From Erysipelotrichaceae bacterium (GTDB lineage: Bacteria > Bacillota_I > Bacilli_A > Erysipelotrichales > Erysipelotrichaceae), in assembly GCA_900754715.1 (NCBI GenBank), contig CAAEDX010000163.1, positions 1 to 9,012 on the forward strand: a DNA stretch of 9,012 nucleotides. Direction: 5' to 3'. Positions 4,201 to 9,012 of the stretch are shown in pieces; the stretch's first letter is position 1; the number at the start of each line of letters is the position of its first letter. Below the pieces are notes generated by a model that made no database searches, had not been told where the DNA came from, and worked only from the letters and a program-made list of their open reading frames with translations. Position numbers and translations under genes: made by a program.

Positions 4201-7065
4201 GCCGCTGTCTTCGCTCTCTGAAGCACCCGCTACCTGCGCGGCGCTCATGGCATAGTTGTAGAGCTTCAGATCATCCATGGTGCCATAGATGCCCTCACCG
4301 ATCTTCTCGGTCGGCATCACAAAGGTAGAGGAACCTTGGCTGGATGCGCCGCTGACCTGATAATACTCACCGCTGCCGACAAACATGCCGTTGATGTACA
4401 GCGAAGTGTTGGTCTCATCACAGACGATCGTCATGGCAAAGGTCACGCCGAGCGGAATATCCGCATCGATGAGGTAAGCATAGCCTTTGCGTTCATAGCC
4501 GAAATGACCTGTGCCATCATAATTGTAATAGAACTTTCCGTCTTTGCCTGAGAATAACAGCGCGTTTTCCCCGGTCGCGGAATCAATGGTGATATCACAT
4601 TGCAAAGTATACGGATAGCCAAGCGTATCAAACGGCAATGAGAGATAGCCTTCTCCTTTCAGTCGCAGCGCATCGTCTTTCGCATACAGATCATGCACTT
4701 CTGCGTCATAGCCGTTGCCGCTGGCATCTTCTGCGATACCATCCGCGATATCATCAAAATCATAAGAAGCCACCAGCGAGGACTCACTTTCCACATAACG
4801 GCCTGGATTGGCATTCGGCGCATGCGTGCCTAATGCTTCCACGCGTTCCATGAACTCATCGCTCGTCTCGTCATCGTCTTCGCCATACCAGCCTTTTTCA
4901 GCCATGAGCATGACCTGATCGCGCTGACGGTCAAAGATATCAAATTCGCTGGCGCCTACTTTCATGTCATACCACAGCGCTGCTTCTCCGCCCAGCAGCT
5001 GCGGATGACCGGTCTGCAAATAATGCCCGCCATTGAGGTTGGAATATTCCCAAGTGTCATAGAGGCTCGCGATATTGAGATAATTGTTATAATAGCCGGC
5101 CCATGGCACGATGTACAGGATGCCGTCCGCGTTATTGATGAAACGATAGCCTGCGTCCTTCATCTCATCAAAGCTGGCCCAGCTGTGGCTCCACATATGC
5201 GCGATGACATCGGTGCTGACCGGTGTCTCCCCAGCAAAGCCATTGGTGCCCAAAGAAGCCCAGAAGCGTGTCTCATAGCCTTTGCCATTGACATATTCGA
5301 TCAGCTCGTTCATATAGCGGCGCACGACTTCTGAATATGACTTGTCATACTCATCTGTGCCAATATGGAACTTGCCGTTCTGGAATACCGGATCTTCGCC
5401 ATCGAGGAATTCATCAAAGACATTCTTCATGACGCCCACAGCATTCTGATACGCTTCCTCGGTGCGCAAATCAATATGATAGCCATCCATGAGCAGCGAT
5501 TCATCGATATTGGCAAAAGCACCCGCGTGCGCCGGCGTGTCGATCTCGGTCACGACATCCACGCCATATCGTTTCGCGTCTTTCTGATACGCTTTATAGG
5601 CTTCCTGAGAGTAGACTTGATCTTTTGGCAGCCCTTCATTCAGCTGCGGATACACTTTGCTTTCCACCCGGAACGCCGCTGTCTGTTCGCCGCCATTATC
5701 ATTGATGTGATTGCGGAATTCGCTCAGCTTGAAATAGCCGGCATAGCGTGTCAGCTCGCTCAGATAATCGAGCGGGATATATTGTCTGGCCACATCGAGC
5801 ATGACCGCGCGGACCGCATACTGCGGATAATCCCGCACTTGTCCCTTCGGGATCTCATCATGGTCTTCATCCTGGGAAAGGATCTGCGAGATGCTCGTTC
5901 CGCCATACAGGATGCCCTTTTCGCTCAGGGCGCTGACCGTGAGGATATCGCCGATATCCATGGCATAGCCTTCTTCTCCCAGCACGCTGCTTTCATCCAG
6001 TTGCAGCACGATATCGCCTGCCTGCGGTTCATCCTGGGTGATCACACAATCCAGATCGGACATTTCCTTCAGATACATCGCGATCTGTTCGGCTGTCTGC
6101 TGCAGCCGCGCGTCTTCGATCACGATCCGACCGTTGAAGACGAAGCTGCCCGTATCGCCCTTCCACTCCCGCAGTTCAGGGATCACATCTGGTTTCTCGT
6201 TTATGCTTTCCTGCGGGGCATATTGTCCGGCGATCGTCACTTTCTTGGGATCATCTCCTTGCAACACATTGCCCTCAGTGTCGCTGACTTCATAAAACAA
6301 GTTGACATTCATGTCTTCCAGCGGCGTGATGATCTTGCCTGTTTCGCTCACTACCGCAGGATTGCTCGTCGCGTACAGACGCACGCTGTAGCCTTCAGGC
6401 ACCTGCGGCAATGCGATCATGTCCCCGTCGGCCTGTGCCGGCTGTTCCAATACGGATGCGAGCACATCGTTCAAGGTCGCCTCATCCGAATAAGGATATA
6501 CTTCCAGCTCATAAAGCGAGATGGTCGGACACTGCATGTTTGCGATCGACGCGATGATGGTGCCCAGCCGCGCATAGATCCGCACATAACGCGCGCTGAC
6601 CGGAGCATCCAGGCTCAGCGTCTCGGTGTAGTCTCTGCCATCGTTGTCCGGATCGACATAATGATGCAACACGGTCCATTGCTGAGCATCGCTGCTCACT
6701 TGCACATCATAGTCTCGGGAGTTGGCATTCTGCCATTTCATGACGATCGTGCCGATTTCTTTCTCCTCGCCCAGATCCACCATGGCCCAGACATTCTGAT
6801 CCGGATTGTCCTCCAGATTGATGGAGGTCAGCGCCTCATCGCTACTCCAGCGCGTGGACGCATTGCCATCGGTGAGGTTGGATGGGTCAAACTGCGGATA
6901 CGTCAGGGTCCCATCGTCCTGAACGCCGCCTTCGACACCGCTGACCGTGACCGGGCGATTCAGCGCCAGGTTCTCTTCCTGCGCGGATGCGCGGATATCG
7001 CTCCATGAAATGACAGAAAGCGCCATGAGCGCAGATAAAATGATCTTTGATATTTTTCTCAGCAT
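1231..7065 (-). CDS. Cell-surface GH20 beta-N-acetylhexosaminidase / lacto-N-biosidase-like glycosidase, multidomain, anchored
   Basis: A 1944-residue secreted enzyme. ATG 7065 has GGAGGT (7077-7072) with a 6-nt gap. Order by eye: signal peptide 1-28 (cleavage likely after A-S-A); discoidin (F5/8C, CBM32-like) ~30-195; linker ~196-290; GH20b ~290-405; GH20 catalytic ~410-740; LamG-like ~760-945; second discoidin ~955-1100; helical segment ~1100-1235; third discoidin ~1238-1360 with the WWKITE signature; FIVAR-type three-helix repeats ~1367-1900; anchor 1915-1944. The catalytic pair of the substrate-assisted GH20 mechanism is D571-E572 in FHIGTDEYD. Also visible are LDVARQYIPLDYL, EIDTPAHAG and LGGEAALW. 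The usual H-x-H-L-x-D segment reads NHINDN. The domain set is typical of enzymes attacking mucin or milk oligosaccharides, releasing GlcNAc/GalNAc or lacto-N-biose; the exact substrate is inferred. The C-terminus has ELQTG, a hydrophobic helix and KRRNVRS, a variant sorting signal. The gene is monocistronic, between terminators at 7207-7246 and 1190-1221. Confidence 0.93.
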   Translation of the reverse strand: MLRKISKIILSALMALSVISWSDIRASAQEENLALNRPVTVSGVEGGVQDDGTLTYPQFDPSNLTDGNASTRWSSDEALTSINLEDNPDQNVWAMVDLGEEKEIGTIVMKWQNANSRDYDVQVSSDAQQWTVLHHYVDPDNDGRDYTETLSLDAPVSARYVRIYARLGTIIASIANMQCPTISLYELEVYPYSDEATLNDVLASVLEQPAQADGDMIALPQVPEGYSVRLYATSNPAVVSETGKIITPLEDMNVNLFYEVSDTEGNVLQGDDPKKVTIAGQYAPQESINEKPDVIPELREWKGDTGSFVFNGRIVIEDARLQQTAEQIAMYLKEMSDLDCVITQDEPQAGDIVLQLDESSVLGEEGYAMDIGDILTVSALSEKGILYGGTSISQILSQDEDHDEIPKGQVRDYPQYAVRAVMLDVARQYIPLDYLSELTRYAGYFKLSEFRNHINDNGGEQTAAFRVESKVYPQLNEGLPKDQVYSQEAYKAYQKDAKRYGVDVVTEIDTPAHAGAFANIDESLLMDGYHIDLRTEEAYQNAVGVMKNVFDEFLDGEDPVFQNGKFHIGTDEYDKSYSEVVRRYMNELIEYVNGKGYETRFWASLGTNGFAGETPVSTDVIAHMWSHSWASFDEMKDAGYRFINNADGILYIVPWAGYYNNYLNIASLYDTWEYSNLNGGHYLQTGHPQLLGGEAALWYDMKVGASEFDIFDRQRDQVMLMAEKGWYGEDDDETSDEFMERVEALGTHAPNANPGRYVESESSLVASYDFDDIADGIAEDASGNGYDAEVHDLYAKDDALRLKGEGYLSLPFDTLGYPYTLQCDITIDSATGENALLFSGKDGKFYYNYDGTGHFGYERKGYAYLIDADIPLGVTFAMTIVCDETNTSLYINGMFVGSGEYYQVSGASSQGSSTFVMPTEKIGEGIYGTMDDLKLYNYAMSAAQVAGASESEDSGNIALHKNVEVSGVEGGYNEDGTLVYPQFDPSNATDGSESTRISLNTDDDAWVSVDLEKPYLLDRVIIRFNELPNAYAIQVSEDGQSWTQVAEYRDLNGGAKQTMTVNFDHLVKARYVKYQQLERFTYGPTGGRYSGNFTELEVYGYDTERFVQFIAEAQERLSSCDDGSAFAQSVYTDLQTLEAMLETGPVSTMNQLANMISDKLTMLKNDSAPQAVPDKSALQALLEETLDENEYSEQSWNKYAQTLDYGSTIYYHAGADQALVDYACARIEEAKAGLSMRNYITISSNKSVYQDYALSRLIDGDTSSMTWLQNNQAQGDHIQFSFREPLALSQIDIYSVNAGSDILHHGRVEISADGNSWQSIAEIGENEHEVVTLEETPVMAVRITVTQAAEYWWKITEVMFNEAQIQDKAVLEEELNKQVDLSLYSEASVQAYEAARAQAEAVFADEQATQPQIDTAAAQLVAAREALEKKLDKSALGSLLGTKLEADAYTPSSYAEYEEAYLNAQDVYDDANATQNEVDQAAWKLQEAVSRLVIADFKDELNDLIAQASAWNEDEYTANSWTPFMEALDQAKETAADEQATKADADEAAAALRAAMDALQRKASEAAMAALQDIVDQAEALQNDELNDLIANANALLADSDNASATALVSALLDLSEAMQALNVGESTDALKADLEATIQFINANILPNVDNVRPGKVQALKDAITAAQDVLDNEEATADQLKQANRTLTKAAQELWQIVSKNELNAMITAANGYAEGSYTAESIAALQDAITAAQSVADNDDATTAEVTEAITSLADAIAGLEKIVLDTSALAHEIELAEAILANIDDYVPGTVEGLQEKVDAAKTALDAMTQEEIDAATQTLREARLRARTKADKSALDELIETANAMTLGGYGRAQVLAFRQALVQAQQISIKEDATQEEVNEATETLNTAMREMMESTASAGTDSEAAKTMAELQTGAFALLLMTSALMAWMLKRRNVRS
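1366..2967 (-). repeat. FIVAR-type repeat stalk (within the GH20 gene)
   Basis: Residues ~1367-1900 form about eight units of 60-70 residues. Each starts near a K/D-x-x-L-x-x-L/I pattern, has a mid-unit Y-T/S-x-x-S/T-W/Y turn, then D-x-x-A-T-x-x-x-V/I-D/N-x-A-x-x-x-L-x-x-A. Predicted starts are near 1367, 1434, 1498, 1565 (short and degenerate), 1628, 1701, 1768 and 1836. A ninth related unit lies at ~1176-1235, before the third discoidin domain. They probably act as a stalk holding the enzyme away from the wall, as proposed for such repeats in other surface proteins. Confidence 0.75.
6850..6972 (-). repeat. Discoidin-domain duplication, copy 1 (pairs with 4078-4200)
   Basis: Residues 32-72 of the glycosidase align with residues 956-996, 29 of 41 identical by hand count, including the shared blocks VSGVEGG and YPQFDPSN. 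The second copy is encoded at 4078-4200. The similarity covers the N-terminal strand and calcium-loop region of the first and second discoidin domains, pointing to internal duplication. Confidence 0.75.
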
Positions 7066-7142
7066 TTTCCCACCTCCGAATCAGAAAAATATCATTCTTT
7101 TCCTATCCCCTGTTCACCTTTTCATCCTCTCTTTTCATTTTG

Positions 7143-7164
7143 ACAGATGTGTGATACAGATGTG
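7143..7164. repeat. Tandem 9-bp direct repeats upstream of the GH20 gene
   Basis: ACAGATGTG occurs at 7143-7151 and again at 7156-7164 (plus-strand reading), a spacing of 13 bp from start to start. They flank or overlap the candidate -10 of the GH20 promoter. Tandem half-sites of this sort are typical of response-regulator binding sites, but no regulator is visible in the window. Confidence 0.45.
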
Positions 7165-7180
7165 AAAAAAATCTGGACAA
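7151..7180 (-). promoter_or_regulatory. Weak candidate promoter for the GH20 gene
   Basis: On the minus strand TTGTCC (7180-7175), an 18-nt spacer and TATCAC (7156-7151) each match consensus at 4 of 6 positions. It lies between the preceding terminator and the ATG at 7065, so a promoter is expected in this 140-bp gap. It overlaps the direct repeats at 7143-7164. An activator might compensate for the poor boxes. Confidence 0.35.
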
Positions 7181-7206
7181 GTGGCAAGATCAGGCGTTTT
7201 TCCGGC

Positions 7207-7246
7207 AAAAAAAGACCATATCTCATTGGATATGATCTTCATGGTC
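7207..7246 (-). terminator. Terminator of the redox operon, containing the SDR stop codon
   Basis: In the minus direction GACCAT (7246-7241) can pair with ATGGTC (7219-7214), and internally CATATC (7234-7229) can pair with GATATG (7222-7217). The two pairings share bases, so they may be alternatives. Seven T follow at once (7213-7207). The hairpin includes the TGA of the dehydrogenase gene (7225-7223). Confidence 0.7.
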
Positions 7247-8059
7247 ACTCTTCTTGCTTATTTCCTGCCACGTCCGCAATTCATCCAGGCGTCCTTGCAG
7301 CGTCATCTGCGCCGCCTGCAGCGCGTCGCTGCCCAATATCAGCCGCAGCGGCGCATCTTGGCGCAGCGCGGTATCGACGATGATCGCTCCGCCTTTGGCC
7401 GGATCGCCAAGCTGATCATGCCGCACTGTCTGCTTGCGGTAATGCTGCGCCAACGCATCATAATCAAGAATGCGCATCTCGCTCTCTTTCAGTTCGCTGC
7501 CATAAAATGCCGTGCGGAAAGCACCAGGCTCCACGAGCATGACGCGGATGCCTAAATGTGCTGTTTCTTTGGCCAATGCCTCACTGGCCAGTTCCAGCGC
7601 GCCTTTGGCTGCGGAATAATAGCCATTGCCTAAGGCACCGCGTACCGCGCCGATCGAAGATACATTGATGATCATGCCGCTGTGGCGTGCCCGCATGCCC
7701 GGCAGAGCCAGCTGGATCAGACGCATCGGCGCAAAGAAATCGGTCTCAAACAATTCCCGCACTTGTGTCGGCTCACTTTCCTCAATAGCCGCGCGATAGC
7801 CATGCCCTGCATTATTGACAAGCACATCGATACGGCCAAAACGCGCATAGACTTGGTGCAGCGCTTTTTCCATGCTTCCGATCCGGTCCAGTTCCAGCTT
7901 TACGGTCATAGCCTGCTTAGGGAATTCCGCTGCCAGCGCATTCAGCTTCGCCGGCGAACGTGAGGTCAGCGCGACGGCATCCCCACGGTGCAAGGCCGCT
8001 TCCGCGATGCCTTTGCCCAGTCCGCCAGAAGCGCCGGTGATCATCCATACGTTTTGCAT
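7223..8059 (-). CDS. Short-chain dehydrogenase/reductase (SDR), NADP(H)-type
   Basis: A 278-residue cytoplasmic oxidoreductase of the classical SDR superfamily. The Rossmann nucleotide motif is TGASGGLG (8-15), followed by Arg34 after the second strand, which usually means NADP(H) preference. Structural NNAG is at 82-85. The catalytic set is S135 (in NVSSIGA), Y148 and K152 (YSAAK). P178-G179 lies in the VEPGAFRT loop that closes over the cofactor. The overall sequence resembles the 17-beta-HSD-like/YusZ-type group of Bacillota SDRs whose substrates are mostly unknown, so none is assigned. The ATG at 8059 has AAGGAGGT 7 nt upstream, overlapping the stop codon of the preceding reductase gene. 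This indicates translational coupling in a two-gene operon. Length and motifs are complete, with no sign of damage. Confidence 0.93.
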   Translation of the reverse strand: MQNVWMITGASGGLGKGIAEAALHRGDAVALTSRSPAKLNALAAEFPKQAMTVKLELDRIGSMEKALHQVYARFGRIDVLVNNAGHGYRAAIEESEPTQVRELFETDFFAPMRLIQLALPGMRARHSGMIINVSSIGAVRGALGNGYYSAAKGALELASEALAKETAHLGIRVMLVEPGAFRTAFYGSELKESEMRILDYDALAQHYRKQTVRHDQLGDPAKGGAIIVDTALRQDAPLRLILGSDALQAAQMTLQGRLDELRTWQEISKKSDHEDHIQ

Positions 8060-8066
8060 TCAGATG

Positions 8067-8074
8067 ACCTCCTT
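8067..8074 (-). promoter_or_regulatory. Ribosome binding site of the SDR gene, overlapping the upstream stop codon
   Basis: AAGGAGGT (8074-8067) lies 7 nt from the ATG at 8059. Its first base is the last base of the upstream TGA (8076-8074). This geometry suggests translational coupling of the two redox genes. Confidence 0.75.
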
Positions 8075-8706
8075 CAGCGGATATAGTTGGTGCTGATGCG
8101 CTTTTCTTGTTCAGGCAGCGGCAGACCCGCAGCCGCGGCGATCTTCAGGCTGTTCAGCAGCCAGGCCATGTTGCGCCCGAGCACACGCATGATCTGCATG
8201 CCCTCTTCATCCATCCGCACCTGCTGCGGCGTATGTCCATGCACCATGTTCCAATAGCGTGATGAAACGATCGGCATCTGCGCATACAGCATGTATTTGT
8301 TCAGCTCATCCAGAGAAGCGCTCGTCCCTGCGCGTCTGGCAGAGACGATGGCTGCGCCAGGCTTGAACGCAAAGCGGTCTAATCCTGCGCAATGATCGAC
8401 GTAAAACGCACGATCCCTGAAGGCAGACATGGACGCACAGATCGACGCAAAGTGCACCGGCGCCCCGAAGATGAAGCCATCACACTCTTCCGCGGCCTCC
8501 AGAAATTCATTTACGCGATCGTCGTGGCAGCATTTTTTCGCCCGCGCGCAATAGCCGCAGCCGCTGCAGCCGGCCAGCGGCTCGCTTTTGATCCAGAAAT
8601 ACTCGGTCTGGATGCCGGCCTGTTCCAGCATCCGCCCTGCTTCATGCAGCGCCGTATCGGTACAGCCGCGCTCATGCGGGCTGCCATTTACCAGCATTAC
8701 TTTCAT
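8074..8706 (-). CDS. Flavodoxin-family NAD(P)H-dependent (iron-sulfur?) flavoprotein reductase
   Basis: A 210-residue flavodoxin-like protein, cytoplasmic. The start is the ATG at 8706, because AGGAGG (8721-8716) lies 9 nt upstream and the family's first strand, MKVMLVNGSP, begins exactly there. An in-frame extension to 8781 adds 25 residues with no family character. NGSPHERGCTDTAL (7-20) is the FMN-phosphate loop of the NADPH-dependent FMN reductase family. GAPVHFASI (81-89) is the second flavin-binding loop. Cysteines at 47, 50, 53 and 59 form C-x2-C-x2-C-x5-C, which fits the compact C-x2-C-x2-C-x4-7-C motif of archaeal/bacterial iron-sulfur flavoproteins, so a [4Fe-4S] cluster is possible. 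It is also compatible with cluster-free members. It forms an operon with the downstream SDR gene, 14 bp away, suggesting joint redox metabolism of an unknown compound. Confidence 0.88.
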   Translation of the reverse strand: MKVMLVNGSPHERGCTDTALHEAGRMLEQAGIQTEYFWIKSEPLAGCSGCGYCARAKKCCHDDRVNEFLEAAEECDGFIFGAPVHFASICASMSAFRDRAFYVDHCAGLDRFAFKPGAAIVSARRAGTSASLDELNKYMLYAQMPIVSSRYWNMVHGHTPQQVRMDEEGMQIMRVLGRNMAWLLNSLKIAAAAGLPLPEQEKRISTNYIR

Positions 8707-8715
8707 GTTCTCAAT

Positions 8716-8721
8716 CCTCCT
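8716..8721 (-). promoter_or_regulatory. Ribosome binding site fixing the reductase start at 8706
   Basis: AGGAGG sits 9 nt before ATG 8706. The alternative in-frame start at 8781 lacks any such site, so the longer reading is rejected. Confidence 0.75.
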
Positions 8722-8797
8722 GCTCTCATTGTAATGCGCTTTGGTCTTTGGCAGAAGTTTGCTTTGGTTATGCGCTGTCAAGCTTGAGGTTCACAGC

Positions 8798-8829
8798 AAA
8801 AGCCCCGGAGGGCATATCCTTCCGGGGCT
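8798..8829 (-). terminator. Strong intrinsic terminator after the right-edge surface protein
   Basis: A GC-rich 9-bp stem, AGCCCCGGA (8801-8809) with TCCGGGGCT (8821-8829), possibly extended by GG/CC with a bulge. In the minus direction it runs into TTTT (8801-8798). It ends the right-edge surface-protein gene 22 bp after its stop and separates it from the redox operon. Confidence 0.85.
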
Positions 8830-8851
8830 GATGACTTTCATGAATGACAGA

Positions 8852-9012
8852 TCATTCCTGATTCTTTCTGCGTCTTACCGCGAGCAGTGCGCCTGCAGCT
8901 GCAGCCAGCACGCCGGCAAATAATCCCGTCTGTGCCGCTGCCGCGGTATTCGTCGTCTCTCCTGTCGTATTGCCTGCGGCATCTGTCGATGCTTCGCTCT
9001 TCGGCGTCAGCG
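8852..9012 (-). CDS. C-terminus of a cell-surface anchored protein (partial)
   Basis: Only the last 52 residues before the TGA (8854-8852) are present; the gene enters from the right edge. The frame reads a Thr/Ala/Gly-rich, low-complexity linker (STDAAGNTTGETTNTAAAA). It is followed by AAQTGLFAG, a 17- to 18-residue hydrophobic helix rich in Ala and Leu, and a basic tail VRRRKNQE. This is the layout of a sortase cell-wall sorting signal: motif, membrane helix, positive tail. The motif lacks the Leu-Pro of LPXTG. The same QTG-x-FA pattern ends the GH20 enzyme downstream, suggesting a common anchoring route. The catalytic or binding part lies outside the window, so its activity cannot be stated. 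Confidence 0.8.
   Translation of the reverse strand, partial: LTPKSEASTDAAGNTTGETTNTAAAAQTGLFAGVLAAAAGALLAVRRRKNQE

Noticed and set aside
3430..4221. Open frame of 263 codons on the plus strand
   Set aside because: It is antisense to the second discoidin domain and following helical segment of the glycosidase, with no family features.
5365..7008. Long open frame (547 codons) on the plus strand antisense to the GH20 gene
   Set aside because: It lies wholly within the well-supported GH20 domains on the other strand. It has no ribosome site or recognisable domain and is typical of a shadow frame in a GC-biased gene.
8707..8781. 25-residue N-terminal extension of the flavoprotein
   Set aside because: The flavodoxin fold begins at MKVMLVNGSP, and AGGAGG is placed for the ATG at 8706.
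8728..8781. Promoter for the redox operon: TACAAT (8733-8728) or TTGACA (8781-8776) on the minus strand
   Set aside because: Each box is good alone, but TACAAT has no acceptable -35 at 16-18 nt, and TTGACA has only ACTTCT at 17 nt. A promoter must exist in 8707-8797, but I cannot place it.

Overview
This window looks like a piece of a low-to-mid GC Gram-positive (Bacillota) chromosome, probably from a gut or mucosa-associated member of the Erysipelotrichia or a related class. The evidence is strong AGGAGG-type ribosome sites, CcpA-type (cre) regulation, and two cell-surface proteins with C-terminal membrane anchors. One of these is a very large, mucin- or milk-glycan-type glycosidase with discoidin domains and FIVAR stalk repeats. 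The class-level placement is inference from protein style only. Every gene I can support lies on the minus strand.

Layout, in transcription order (right to left). At 8852-9012 is the C-terminal tail of a surface protein, followed by a strong intrinsic terminator (8798-8829). Next is a compact two-gene redox operon: a flavodoxin-fold NAD(P)H-dependent reductase with an iron-sulfur-flavoprotein-like cysteine cluster (8074-8706), then a classical short-chain dehydrogenase (7223-8059). They are separated by 14 bp, and the operon ends in a terminator whose hairpin contains the stop codon. The centre of the window (1231-7065) is one 1944-residue secreted GH20 hexosaminidase or lacto-N-biosidase-like enzyme. 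Its order is signal peptide, discoidin domain, GH20b and GH20 domains, LamG-like domain, second and third discoidin domains, about eight FIVAR helical repeats, membrane anchor. It ends in its own terminator (1190-1221).

The left 1.2 kb has a different character: it is AT-richer and holds short, unfamiliar genes. It contains two copies of a palindromic repeat (around 993-1016 and 1127-1156), a 43-codon ORF, a 148-codon Cys/Asn/Trp-rich small protein with a leader-like N-terminus, a terminator, and a well-formed regulated promoter. That promoter has a near-consensus cre box overlapping the -35 and a perfect inverted repeat at the predicted transcription start. It drives a gene that leaves the window after 22 codons.

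Functionally, the central enzyme should trim terminal N-acetylhexosamine-containing sugars from host or milk glycans at the cell surface. The redox operon has no visible link to it. The best leads are the shared QTG-x-FA C-terminal anchor signal lacking the usual Leu-Pro, the palindromic repeat family, and the small-protein pair with a conserved-looking N-terminus. No gene-free stretch exceeds about 270 bp. No tRNA, rRNA, CRISPR array, transposase or phage gene was seen.
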